From positions 724,501 through 788,500 of the forward strand of contig WPIO01000013.1 in the NCBI GenBank assembly GCA_009760855.2: DNA of 64,000 bases, written 5' to 3'. The stretch comes from Cristatella mucedo (taxonomy: Eukaryota; Bryozoa; Phylactolaemata; Cristatellidae). The notes beneath the pieces were generated by a model. It was given only the letters and a program-made list of their open reading frames with translations. It searched no databases and was not told the DNA's origin. Position numbers and translations under genes: made by a program. Below, in pieces: positions 23,095-34,597 of the stretch; positions within the stretch are counted from its first letter, which is position 1, and each line of letters begins with the position of its first letter.

Positions 23095-24920
23095 AGCATA
23101 TTCAGTGTACTGATTGCAGGACAGTAAATTTCCCTACGGTAAAAGTTGTGCTATATAGCGACCACGCCAAACATACATATGCCGATGTGATTGCCAAGCA
23201 CAGTCTATGCTTTCACTTTTATGCAGATGACACTCAGTTGTACCTTTGCTTGGATGTCTCCCAGCCCTCCAGCATGTCGAATGCATCAACTGCCTTGCTG
23301 CATGCCGTGATGACATGTGCGCATAAATTGCAGCAAACTTTCTAAATTGAATGGTGATAAAACCATCTTACTAGGTACTTGAAAACCAAGTGTGATTCGG
23401 AAATAAGAAAGTCTAACGCTCCAATTGGCTCTGCCAGCCAGCATGTCTCCTGTTGAATCTGCTCGAAATCTTGGTGTCATGTTCCAAAATGACCTTTCAT
23501 TAGACGACCACATCCGCTCGACAGTCAAGCCTGCCTTACTTAACATTGCTAAACTTCGGGCTTGTATAGACAGGGATACAGCATCTAAATAAGTCCATAC
23601 ATTTGTGACTGGGTACGGACCATTCCCCCCCCCGACTTCCCCCCACATTCCCCCTGGACATTCTCCGCCTCCGGACATTTCCCCCTGGGGTGTAGGGTTT
23701 ATGTTTTAGGGTTAAGGGTTCAGAGTTTAGGTTTTAGGGTTTAGGTTATAGGTTTTAGAGTTTAGGTTTTAGGGTTTATAAACCTATATATACTAATTTG
23801 TGTTGTGCGGAGTACCGTGATTGTTTTCAGCTTTTATTGCTCGTTTTTCGTGATTGATCTGATTTTCCTATCAGTAGTACGTTGAGCAAAACATTAAAGT
23901 ACAGTTTTTGTAATTAGACTACTTAAATTAACTGTGTCGTGCAAGGCCACCCAGTGAATATATCATACGGAATTAACAAAACGTCCAATTATACTGAGTT
24001 GATTTTATTTCAATAGAGCGTGAACTTCATTCGATCGTATATATATATATATATATATTTATTTATTTATTCTTAGTTATACATTCATCAACATAGGGGA
24101 CGGTATCCAACACTGCGGGAATATCCGGGGAGAAATGTCCTAGGGTCCACAATGGGGAGAAATGTCGGTGGAAACGTCCGGGCTGGGAAACGTCCTACAA
24201 CCATTTTTGACATCCCGTCTTGACTTCTGTAACTCACTGCTTGTTGGCCTACCAGCCAGTGCAATCGGTCGCTTACAGCTGGTTTAAAACTCTGCAGCTA
24301 GGCTTGTGTGTTGTGAGCGTAGCAGTTGCCACATCACACCACTTCTCGCCGACCTGCAGTGGCTCCCAGTTAGGCAACGCATCAATTTCAAGGTTTTGTC
24401 ACTCACTTTTAGGTTCCTTCATTCTTTGGCTCAAGGCTACCTATCGGATCTACTGCCCCACATGGCTAAGCATCTTTCCACCCGCTTTTAGGAATCTAGC
24501 TGTTTAACTAAAGGTCTTAAAAACTCAAATCCTTTGGAGTCTGTGCCTTTAGTTCGTGTAATCCCAAAGCCTGGAACTCACTGCCGACCTGCGTCACGAC
24601 ATCTCCTGACTTTTTCATATTTAAAAAGAAACTAAAAACAAATTTATTTATCACAGTATTTAGTGAGTCCCTGTGATTTGTCCTTCATGTGCTTACGAGT
24701 GCGGTCACAGTTGCATGCTGATACTAACCAGACTTGCATGCTAAACCTATGCATGTCAACCCTAACCAGACTTTTCCTGTTGTTTATTGAGCACGTTACC
24801 ACTAATAATTCACTCATGCTTCCCTTACAACAAATTTATAGCGCGTAGAAAGAGATTGAGTTATCTGGGGGTGATATATCAAATGTATTACTATTACTAT
24901 TATTGTTGTTACTATTATTC
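23095..24920 (+). mobile_element. LINE-A copy split by a 594-bp MITE
   Basis: Reverse transcriptase sequence ([14 protein letters not shown] near 23215) and the C-terminal region are continuous except for the MITE at 23610-24203. After the MITE, the text resumes at the sequence for [10 protein letters not shown]. An (ATT)n-like tail ends near 24920. Frames are broken. Confidence 0.88.
23610..24203. mobile_element. MITE with telomere-like core and 8-bp duplication
   Basis: It is inserted in LINE-A. The flanks TTTGTGAC (23602-23609) and TTTTTGAC (24204-24211) form an 8-bp target duplication with one mismatch. Ends read TGGGTACGGACCATTCCC and, reversed, TGGTTGTAGGACGTTTCCC, an imperfect terminal repeat. 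GGACATTTCCCC-type motifs recur near both ends. The interior holds degenerate TTTAGGG/TTAGGG repeats at about 23685-23780. No coding sequence was seen. The 8-bp duplication fits hAT or a similar superfamily. Confidence 0.75.
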
Positions 24921-26517
24921 ATGTTGATGTCCAAATAGTCATGTACACACACTTAAGCAGGCAGAAAACATTTTACTTGAATGGAGCCAATTAAATGATG
25001 AAACAGGTGTGTTTAAATTCTTTTTAAATCTTTTCCAGGCTTCGAGCTAGTCTGTCGATTAGTGGCGTGGACGTCCTACGAGAGGTGTCTTATGCTACGG
25101 CTGATACGTGTTAAAAACCTGAAGCCTTCCGTGGCTGTTTAACAGACTGCTCTGCACCGTTGATATGAACCTGCCATGATAAAATATGTGAGCTATTCGT
25201 TGCTGCATCGCTTGTTTACTATTAGCTTCTTCATTTATTGATGCTCCGCTAAAGAGCCTTAGGCCGTGCTTTGGGGCTCTTAGTTCTTTGAGGCTGCTAT
25301 TTCTTCACCCGTAGTGTTCGCCCGTCGGAGAGGAATAGCACCGTTAGAAGTGCTGGGCTCGTGGCCTAAGGGGGCGTGTGGTCAAAAGGTGCTGTAAAGG
25401 CAAATTCGATGCTTTAACAGTTGTCGGTAATAAATAAAAAGCGAATGCATAAGGAAAACTCTGATAATCTTCTTGAAATTGTTATTTTTCAATTTATTTA
25501 GAGCCTGAAAATGTGAAAAAGCCAAAAATGAGCACCTACCGTAGACGGTTGTAGGCTTCGTTTAGTATCCCTTCCAACCTTGAGGACGGGACAATTAAAT
25601 ACGAGTGTATTAAATCGGTCCATTTTTGGAAATCCTTGATATTCTTGATGGAAACTGAGTTATCGTAATTAAAACCAGATGTTCAACAACAAATAGTGTT
25701 CATAAACTAATTAAAGGCTGTTTCAAAGATGTTTAGTCAGTAATATTTTGAGCTTGAGAAAATTGAGTTGCAGGGTATTGCTGACTCTGAAAAAATGAGT
25801 CTCTTCATCGCTTTGGAATATATGCTTAGATGGTAAGGTCATATGCTGTTGTACTCGAGATGTAATGCTTCAGTTAGGTTATCTTTCAAATATGAGTGCT
25901 GAATCGTGAGCTTTATTACAGAATTTCGGAAGTATTTTTTTATCTGCCCTCGTCTCACTGTAGATTTAATTCTGAATTTTTCTCAGCTACGCCTATTAAC
26001 CCCTAGCTAAAAGCTTTATTTTTAATGGACTCGCAAAGGTTTTCTTAATGCTTTTCTACAACTTAATCTGATAATATATGCAACAAAACTATAGTGTAAT
26101 AATAATGACGGGCCCAAAAAAGGAGTCAGTTCGTCAAATCATTCAATTAGATACCACACATTTCTTGTAAGCCTTTTTTCTAAAGCTTTCGTTGAACCAA
26201 CTTCTCTGGATTAATTTGATGATAAATTCTTTGCAAAGGAGGTTTTCCACTTTTAGAAACTCCAGGAAATGCTTGAGAAAGTAGAGAACGCTGTAATTTA
26301 CAAGTTACACAAGAGAGCTATAAACATGTCACCGTATAGGCCACACAATCTTGTAGTACATATGGTTTTCTATTCTAGATGCATCGGCCTAAACGTATTG
26401 TTTCGAAAGACGACCCTATTTGAGAATTCGAATATCACCGCGATCGTTTGGTGAAGAAGGTGCCATTAAATTACTGCCTTTGTAGTTTATCATTAGCTGG
26501 CGCCGTGGAGGACTTAC
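24921..26517. other. Intron sequence, nothing seen
   Basis: No LINE, SINE or exon recognised. Confidence 0.45.
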
Positions 26518-26698
26518 CAGCGACTACATTCTGCTTGGTGGTCAAGCGCTTTAAACCGAAATTCCCACTCTCACCGAGATCGGCTGAGCACTCCAAAGTG
26601 AGAACAGCAGCTTGCGCAGAGCTTCGTCGAGGAGCTTCCACCACCATGTCCACCACGTGATAGCACGGCTCGAATGAGGTCGGGCACGACTCCATGCT
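26518..26698 (-). CDS. Candidate exon 16 (helical module)
   Basis: The acceptor is TTTCTAGTGCAG (phase 0) and the donor GTCGCTG|GTAAGTCC (strong, phase 1). The frame encodes ESCPTSFEPCYHVVDMVVEA, then AAVLTLECSADL. An alternative phase-1 acceptor lies 5 nt upstream. A weaker donor at CTCG|GTGAGAG lies inside. Confidence 0.58.
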
Positions 26699-27409
26699 CT
26701 GCACTAGAAAGACGCGCAAGAGAGATTAGCGAGTGTGTGGCACTCTAAGTCCGACTCACACAAGTCTCGTGGCCAATGCTTCCTCAGTCATGGGTAAAGC
26801 CCCTCTGAGTTATGGAGGCCAGCAATTTAGTCTATTTCTGCTACTACTTCTGATGCTACTAATTACTACTGCTTGCTGCCTCCTGCTGCTGACATATCTA
26901 GAGAGCGCTCACCGTCGTAAAATAACTATCTGTTTCTCGCGAGTGGCCTGTCACCAAGATAAGTACAAAATGAGAGCTTCGATTATTTCGTAGTGGTTAT
27001 TGTAGAGCCTTCGGTGGTGATCAGCTCCTTGTTCGTGTTCACGGCCAGTTTTTGATAAGTTCAGTTTCTGGCTGTTTCAGATTCTTTCTTTACTATACTT
27101 AAGATCATCGCGATTTATTATTTGCGGTCTTTGCAAGTCTAGTTAATTTGCAAATGACCCTTGTCATCTGCCTCCTCCCTAATACACAATCTCTCTCTGT
27201 CTCTCAATAAATATGCATATAAATTATCAAAAACAACCTAATCTACCGATTGTAGTGCACAATCATTGCTAAAGCGTAGATGCATTGTTGTTTAGGTGTA
27301 AACCCTTGAAAGGTGAAAGTCGTATGATCAGCTGCAAGTCATCGGCATTCATTTCGAGCAAGAATCACCGTTTTTCCAAGCAACATGAGTAAGCAGGTTC
27401 GCTCCTGGG

Positions 27410-27560
27410 TCTTACACAATAGCCTGGTGCTCTGTCTTCACGACCCAGGTCGTGGCTCCGGTTCTACAATAGGCGATCCTTAACCAGCCACTGCAAGTGA
27501 TGGTGATAGCCACAAAAACTAATATGCTGCTATATAAATGAAGCTGTTAAATCAGCTAAC
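27410..27560 (+). mobile_element. SINE-2
   Basis: Box B region GACCCAGGTCGTGGCTCCGG, the middle GGCGATCCTTAACCAGCCAC and the tail AATGAAGCTGTTAAATCAGC are in the SINE-2 order. It lies close to candidate exon 15 but does not overlap it. Confidence 0.7.
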
Positions 27561-27667
27561 CATTTTATGAAAAATTTATGAAACTTTCAAAATAAAAGGT
27601 CACCGCGAAATCATCCAGAATTTGTGGATCAAATTGACAAACTTTGCACACGATAGCAGTTATTTAC

Positions 27668-27818
27668 CCTGTTAATGCAGACTCTGAGCTGAAGAATTAT
27701 ACTTAAAAGGACATCTTTCCCCTTGGGTGAAGCTGAGTACTCGCCGTATCTTGTCGATAACGACTGCTGGGCTTTAACTACTGTCATGTATTTTAAGTTG
27801 GCTTCAGCGCACATAGTG
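27668..27818 (-). CDS. Candidate exon 15
   Basis: The acceptor AAAATAATTAG (phase 2) and the donor AACAGG|GTAAATAA (phase 0) fit exons 14 and 16. The frame contains SASPKGKDVLLSIILQLRV, which parallels the loop-strand motif in exon 7 (APGKKHVVVIMTLELSI) and exon 5 (FPAKGKLFKMLV). That parallel is the main support. Confidence 0.48.
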
Positions 27819-28267
27819 CTAATTATTTTGTTGAAGGCAATTTCTAAAGCCTATCGTGCGGAGGTTAATGCGATTATATATCCTTACTTGTAAAAATTCA
27901 GCATGACTCCACTGATATTTTCAAACACAGACATTTTATAATAATTAAATTTTGCATGCAGTCGTATGCTAAATTTGTTACTCTTAGAACTGATATTCGT
28001 TAGTTTTGAAGGCACTCAGAGCAGTTTGATTAGTTAGTTTTTTTGTCAGCCCGATCTCGGCTGTTCTTCTGCTGTTAAGGATTCCTTAATTTGTTACTTA
28101 AGCCTCTATTCCATAAAATGCGGATACTTACATCTCGATACTCGCTAATGTGCTTCCACTGCTCATTTACATATGAGCTATACCGTGTGATTGCATTTAG
28201 CCATTTTTAATTGAAATAACTTGGCGAACTTGAGGGCCAATCAAGTCTCGCGAGTCAAATCTCGCGA

Positions 28268-28438
<171 letters not shown>

Positions 28439-28850
28439 CCTCTGCATGGAACTTTGTTGGACAGAGGGTCACCCATATAGAGATGTTTGACTTTATAAGC
28501 AGTTTTTAGGATCTGTAGTAGAGTTTTGAGACCTCTAAAATTATATTCCCTAACGATATAGAATTGAAGTGAGATTTACGCATTACTTCGCATAGGAAAG
28601 CTGTATTAATATTAATCTATCGACATACAAAGATTCAAAGATTTAATTCACGTTTAAATAAGCCTGCCTACAGGAAGGAGTGCCGCTAGTTCGCTTGATC
28701 ACATGGACTGAGGCATTTCGCCCAGTGACAGCCCTTAAACGTAGTTTGATACGTATAAGTAAACCTTGAGCGAATAACCTACATGAATAAATTTACCTAA
28801 AAAACTTTCAAACCCGATTAGCAATCGCATGAAGATCCTGCCTGCAGTAC

Positions 28851-29010
28851 CTAGGAAACAAGTTTAAATTATCTGTGTATCTCAACTCGATTTTGAAGTG
28901 ATCAACATTAGCTACAAACATGATATGTTTCTGTCTGTAACTAAGCAAAGCCACTAAGACTACGTGGTTGCTACACCGAAGAGTTTTGTAGAGCACTCTC
29001 AAAGCCAAAG
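28851..29010 (-). CDS. Candidate exon 14
   Basis: The acceptor is ACCGAATGCAG (phase 1) and the donor TTTCCTAG|GTACTGC (phase 2). The 160-nt frame encodes YKTLRCSNHVVLVALLSY and DHFKIELRYTDNLNLFP, with the look of paired beta strands around one cysteine. Phase 2 is taken up by exon 15. Confidence 0.42.
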
Positions 29011-29154
29011 CTGCATTCGGTTGCCAACAGTTGTCATCTCAAGCGACAAAGAGAAAGTAAGAAGCATAGCTGGGTCAGAAGAGGAGTTGAGGTGGCGAGT
29101 AGTGTAAAAGTATCAGCTCAGGACGGCTGGAAAGTGTGTGACACATTCAGGAGA

Positions 29155-29475
29155 GTAGAAGCTTTAGCTCAGCAGGTCCTCGACTGTGGAACTCGCTTCC
29201 ACAATTCTTAGGCAACGACAGCTACTCTTCTGCTGCCGACTAAGGCTCATCCTTTTCAGCGGTCCTGAGCTGCTACTTCCATGATACTCACTACCTCAAC
29301 TGCTCTCCTGATTCTGCTATTCTTCCCACTTTCTCTTTGTTGCGTGAGACGAAGTCTGTTGGCTACCAAATGCGTACCGAAAGCCGCTTAGGCTGTGAGT
29401 GTGCTATACAAAATTCTCCTGAGTAACTCCCACATGATCTCTACGACTTTGTGGAGTTACATACGGAGATACATT
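29155..29475 (+). mobile_element. LINE-B 3' fragment
   Basis: It encodes the last part of LINE-B (SSAGPRLWNSLPQFLR-like, then LLRETKSVGYQM) and the short 3' UTR ending at GTGGAGTTACATACGGAG. It faces an inverted LINE-B copy immediately to the right. Confidence 0.8.
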
Positions 29476-29480
29476 ACATA

Positions 29481-30315
29481 GATGTCTTTGCCTAAGAATT
29501 GGGGGAGTAGGTTTCACAGCCTAGAACCTGAAGAGTAAAAGCTTCTGTTACTAACGGTCTTTAAGAGGAGGATCAGAACAGCTAATTTATTGTCCACACA
29601 GTGCCTGAGATCACGAGGAGGCTGAAACTGGTGCAGCCGTCCAGCTAGGTATGAAGGAGCCAAGCCTTGGCGGGCCTTTTAGGTTAGCGTAAGAACTTCA
29701 CTCTGTATCGGCTGATCGATCAGCAGTTATCGAAGCTCCTTTAGCAAAGAACACATGATCAAACCTCTGGAATTTGCAGACAAGCCTTGGCTACCATATT
29801 CATCGCCAGCTGCAGTGGCCTAGTTGCTTTTTTCTAAAGCCCAGCCAAAAGGGAATTACAAGTAATCTGGCCAGAACTAACGAGCAAGTTAGATAATTTG
29901 CAGGCCACTATGTAGGACAGTACCTAATCTTAGAATGGGATTTAACGTGATGGCTAGCTGTGGAAGCAGCTTTCTTAACGAGGCGTTCTAAAAATCTTGG
30001 CATCTGACAAGGACTACACTTAAATTCCGAGCGTAAGGTGATGGTCGCACAGCAGCATCACCTACTGGAAGAGCAGAGCATTCCACTACAGCCACACGCT
30101 TGGGGCCTCCTACAAGTAGCAGTTCCGTTTATCGACGTTCAGTTTAGGAAAGTTTGCCGAAATCTGTTATCAAATGTCTGCAAGGCGAGCATTCAGTTTA
30201 TCAGTCGCTGCAAAAGTTCCAATGGTTTAAATGACACATACAGCTGAGTATCGGCAGTATAAAAGTGATGGCCTATTCTATGAGCTCGAATTACGTTTTC
30301 CAGAAGTTGATTATA
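29481..30315 (-). mobile_element. LINE-B fragment with reverse transcriptase region
   Basis: On the minus strand it runs from the reverse transcriptase core (FYTADTQLYVSF, first catalytic Asp changed) through LLVGGPKRVAG to the WNSLP region, where it stops without a 3' tail. Frames are broken. Its left end and the previous plus-strand copy share about 60 bp in inverted orientation. Confidence 0.75.
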
Positions 30316-30334
30316 AGTGGAGAACAGCCGAGGT

Positions 30335-30425
30335 TGTGTGCTCAACCCCCTTGGCATACGTGACGCTCCTGAATAAAATTTCTCTTAGGGCTCTATACAA
30401 ATTAATTATATTTACATTTATTGTA
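30335..30425 (+). mobile_element. SINE-1 tail fragment
   Basis: It reads GGCATACGTGACGCTCCTGA, then AATTTCTCTTAGGGCTCTAT and ACAAATTAATTA, the 3' half of SINE-1. Confidence 0.65.
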
Positions 30426-30535
30426 GCAGCAACACGTTGAAGCTGGTAGAAAACTGATAGAAAATGGTGCAGATTCATAAATGGCGATATAATCTGACAA
30501 TACGAATGGGAAAACAGTGCTGCATCACGTTAGCT

Positions 30536-30700
30536 GGCCGAGATAGCCCAGGAGATAAGGTGCTCCTTCTTCTCGTCTGAGGTCGCGGGTTCGAAAATGG
30601 CAGTTGGGTGATTCTCTATTGCCAACTGAAAGCAGTTGTGATAGCCGTTAAGGCAATTCTGCTGCTAAACAAATGAGGCTGTTTAATCTGTTAAGATTTA
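30536..30700 (+). mobile_element. SINE-2, first of a tandem pair
   Basis: The head GGCCGAGATAGCCCAGGAGA, box B GGTCGCGGGTTCGAA, the middle TTGCCAACTG and the tail AATGAGGCTGTTTAATC are all present. Confidence 0.8.
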
Positions 30701-30702
30701 TT

Positions 30703-30862
30703 GGGCCGTGATAGGCCAGGAGGTAAGGTGCTCGCTCTTTACGACCCAGGTCGTGGGTTCGAATCCTGCAGTGGGCAATCCTTTATTGCCACCTGCAAGT
30801 GGTGGGGATAGCCTTTAAAGCTCTGCTGCCACTATACAAATGAGACTTTTAAATCAGCTTAT
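30703..30862 (+). mobile_element. SINE-2, second of a tandem pair
   Basis: The best preserved SINE-2: head GGCCGTGATAGGCCAGGAGG, box B GGTCGTGGGTTCGAATCC, middle GCAATCCTTTATTGCCACC and tail AATGAGACTTTTAAATCAGC. It follows the previous copy with no gap and is followed by (TA)n. Confidence 0.85.
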
Positions 30863-30865
30863 ATA

Positions 30866-30869
30866 TGTG

Positions 30870-30909
<40 letters not shown>

Positions 30910-31157
30910 TATACATACATATGTTGTATACATACATGTGGTGTTGTTGTCAGTAGTAAACTGGAGGTATTGTTCCCCGGTGTCGACTGCACAGGAGCGG
31001 AGGGAGGAAAATATCCTTTAGTTTAGCTGCTGGCTCCTTAGTAGCCACTAAGGGGTTAGAGGAGGGGTAGACTAAGGCTATCCCGATATATAAATATATA
31101 TATCAGCTTATATAATAATGTGTATGTGTATTTGTGTGTGTGTGTGTGTGTGTGTGA
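30866..31157. repeat. (TA)n and (TG)n microsatellites around an unidentified segment
   Basis: (AT)n lies at 30873-30905 and (TATG/TG)n at 31085-31157. The segment between them (30940-31075) has the look of a short repeat but matches nothing else in the window. Confidence 0.7.
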
Positions 31158-31357
31158 TTAGTTGCAAATATTGCAGGATGAGTGCACAGAAATAGGAATC
31201 TTTGACAGAACATTGAAAGTGTATACGCTTAGTCACTTGAAAATTTCTCTATTATCAAGTGGCTTGGTCAGGAGATTGGCAATTTTAAAGAACATAGAAA
31301 GACATCTGCAGAGTACGCCCGCCCGCAGCTAGAGAGCCCTTTTCTCCATGCGCTTAC

Positions 31358-31486
31358 CATTTGCGACGATATCACTTTGGCCGTATTCAAGTTGAAGCCG
31401 ACGAACGACTGATTTACTTGTAATCAAAACGCATTGGTAATGATTCACTTTTGATCCGTGGATTATATGAATAGTATCCCTTCCGC
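31358..31486 (-). CDS. Candidate exon 13
   Basis: The acceptor TTTACCTTTCCTTTAAAG and the donor CAAATG|GTAAGCGC give a 129-nt phase-1 exon with no stop. It encodes KVNHYQCVLITSK, a typical second-cysteine strand, then RRLQLEYGQSDIVAN. The region is not related to the LINEs or SINEs around it. Confidence 0.5.
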
Positions 31487-33004
31487 CTTTAAAGGAAAGG
31501 TAAAGTTTTCACATTTGCTGAGAGCAGTGCTTTCACCTGCGGATAACGCTGACAAGTTTAGTGCATATGGCATTGAAAATGCCTTCTATAGTAGTCTGCT
31601 CTTATTTATATTGAGTGACTAAAATCAAGTACGTTTTTTACTCCAAGATAGCGAGCCTCTGAATAATAAATAATAAAGATTCTTCAATTTCTATCCAGCT
31701 CATAGTATAGATTGTCCTTATATAGCTTATTACTACAATGCAACCTGGATGCTTCCGCTCGTGTTCTAGCGAGGCTGAGGTTTTTAAACTAAAGCAGCCC
31801 CATTACACAGTCAGTTGTAATAGGTAGCAAATACCAGAAAGATATTCATTAAAAAAGATTTACATAACCATGATGAAGAATTGAGGTGAAAAAATTCTTT
31901 AAAATTACCATTGAAAAATATCAGAACGCTTAAATAAATAAGCAGAGCAGCTACTGTAAAATTAAAGCAAGAATTCGATAGGCTTGTCAGTTTGATTCAA
32001 ACAAGCGTCAAGTCAAGCTTGTGATTCTGGGACTCCGAATTCCGAATAGAAATTTCCCAACTGCATTCGCGGCAGCTTTTAAACAAGCCCACTTGGACAC
32101 AGTCAAGCAGGGAAATAGGTGTATAGAATTTTATTTATAGACACATTTAGTCTAGATCTGTATTTTTGATGGGCGAAAATCAAAGATAGCGGGTGGTATA
32201 GTCAGAAAAGGAAATACCCTCACCTTCAACTGGGTACTAATCCATCGAGCGTATCCCGTGGTTACTACACATTAAATGTACCTCACTTCTTTTATTACCT
32301 AGGAGCTTCCACAGTGGTCAAGGAACTTGCTGAGGTCAGGTGAGAAGGAATGAGCTTTTTGCTTTAAATAAAATTAAATTAAATTCACCTAAAATGTCTT
32401 CACCACTGGGTACTGTTAGTAACAGTGATAATAAAAATTGCGTGTGGCGCCTGAGAACTGAAACTCCTTTCGTGCTCTTTACAACACGTTGCTAGAGATG
32501 CAACATCCTATAGTTTATGAGAAGCCAGGTACAATGCGCAGAGCAGCAGCCAAATGTTCATAAGCAGTCAAAGGTCAGCAGTCTAAGGTATTCGAGAGGA
32601 TACGAACGGCCGCTGGTTGCTGCGAACACGGACTAGTAGCATGCAGTGAATGATGCACGTGCAAGTACTATAGGTATACAGTAAGTATAATGTCAGGTTC
32701 ACTTGGGCGATATAAAGGCGTTTTGCCCGCGACGTAAGTCATGACGTGCACATATTCTTAGTGCAAATACACAGAGGAAAATTTGCTAAGATACAGTAAA
32801 AGCCGCAATGATTAATAGGCAGGTGCCGCATGTCCTCACGTATTGGTGCTACTCTGGCGTTCAAACGGGGAGAACGAGCACAGGTGCACAAGCGAGCGGC
32901 GTCTTCTTTCGCTGGTTCGCAGGTAAGAGCTCTTGCCGAAAACCAACTCTGAAGTATCACGGGGTCAACAGCTGCAAAAAACTGCATCGTCATGGCTCCG
33001 CCTG
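31487..33004. other. Intron sequence, nothing firm
   Basis: Mostly AT-rich unassigned sequence. A plus-strand frame at 32808-33005 runs into the hAT remnant but shows no motif. Confidence 0.4.
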
Positions 33005-33213
33005 AGTCGACGACAATTGGATCGCATGCAGACCTCTCGGAGATTCCACTTGGAGAAATCCCGAAGATTGCATTCGTTGCCGCCTCTGAAACGTGCCAGA
33101 GTGAGCGCAGCTTTTCCGTGGAAAAACGCGCTCAGCTAGTAAGGCCATCAGCATATGCTACCAACCTCTTCGAGGGCACGCTCCTATTTCTCCGTGCATA
33201 TCCGAGACGATAA
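33005..33213 (+). pseudogene. hAT transposase C-terminal remnant
   Basis: The frame ending at the stop at 33211 contains VAASETCQSERSFSVEKRAQ, then LVRPSAYATNLFEGTLLFL. The ASxxxxSERxFS block, then R..L.P and L.FL, is the pattern of the hAT family dimerisation (hAT_C) domain. Only about 60 residues are recognisable, with no catalytic region nearby. It lies on the strand opposite to the large gene, inside an intron. A transposon fossil is the likely reading. Match is by motif only. Confidence 0.5.
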
Positions 33214-33594
33214 TTCGTACGGAGCCAACGCCGAATCCACTGGAGACTTTGCAATTGCAATCGCATTGTACGCTGACTATTGTCTGTGCATTCATTTCAC
33301 CTTGAGGGACAAAGAACTACTATTTACACTTTGATGTGTTTATACTCTAAAAATGAATTCACGAGTACAGCGGGTAGTTACGAAAATAAACGAAAATGTA
33401 TTAGACAAATGTTACCATCATAGCCTTAGAGAAATGTACAGCTAAGAGAACACCTACAGGAAAACATGCCATAGAAATGAATGTTCTGGAGCTCAACTTA
33501 AATCTTCTTGCACAAAGCCAATCCTTTCTGCAGTGAGCTAGCAGATCTTCTCAATACCCATCGGCTTTAAGGTCGAGCCACCAATTTTTAAGTT

Positions 33595-34597
33595 GTATCT
33601 CGGCGAGAGACTTCAGAGTATTGATGTGAATAGGCAAAGATCATCCGAGGTACCTCTGAAATATGGTTTACCTCAGGGCAACGTGCTAGGTCCGGTTCTT
33701 TTCATGGTTTATACTCTCCCTCTTGCCGATGTGATTGCCAAGCACAATCTAGGATTTCAGTTCTATGCAGTTGACACTCAGTTGTACCTTTGCTTTGATC
33801 CCTCCCAGCCTTCGAGCACCTCGAATTCTCTCAACTCACTTGTTGCATGTATTAATGACATCCGCAAATTGATGGCATCAAACTTTCTAAATTGAATTAT
33901 GATAAAATCAACTTACTAGTTAAGGGAAAACCAAGTGTGATCCAAGAATTGGAAAAGCTGACGCTCAAAATCGGCTCTGCCAGTATACCTCCTGTTGAAT
34001 CTCCACGAAATCTAGGTTTAATGTTCCAAAGTGAACTTTCATTAGACGACCACGTCAGCTCCACAGTCAAGTCTGCCTACTTTCAGCTACATGCCATTGC
34101 TAAGCTTTTGGCTTGTTTAGACAGGGATACCACATCTAAAATTTTCCATGCAATTGAGACATCCCGGCTCGACATCTGTAACTCACTGCTTGCTGCTCTA
34201 CAGGCCTGTGCAATCAGGCACTTACAGCTGGTGCAAAACTCTACAGTTAGGTTTGTCTGTCGTAAGCGTCGAAGTTGCCACATCTCACCGCTTCTCGCTG
34301 ACCTGTACTGGCTCCCAGTCAAGCAACGCATCGACTTCGAAGTTTTGTCACTCACTTCATTCTTTGACTCTAGCCTACCTATCAGATCACTGCACCACCA
34401 GTATAAGCATCGTATCACCCTCTTTTTTTTTATTTAACTGTTTACCTATACCTCGTAAAAACCTCAAACACTTTGGAGACGGAGTGGTCCGTCAGCTCCC
34501 AAAGCCTGTAACTCACTCCCGACTTGCATCATGACATCTCTATACTTGACCACATTTAAAAAAATTGAATACACCTATTTAGCAAAGCATTTAGGTC
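33595..34597 (+). mobile_element. LINE-A outer copy, left part (continues at 36586)
   Basis: It starts at the RLQSIDVNRQRSSEVPLKYG segment and covers the reverse transcriptase core with a mutated motif (FYAVDTQLY) to the sequence just before AFSGSL. It is interrupted at CATTTAG by the hAT-like element 34598-36585. Two frames are joined by a frameshift near 33893. Confidence 0.9.

Noticed and set aside
23685-23780. Telomere or chromosome end
   Set aside because: The TTTAGGG-like repeats are short, degenerate and enclosed in an element with a target duplication, with LINE-A on both sides.
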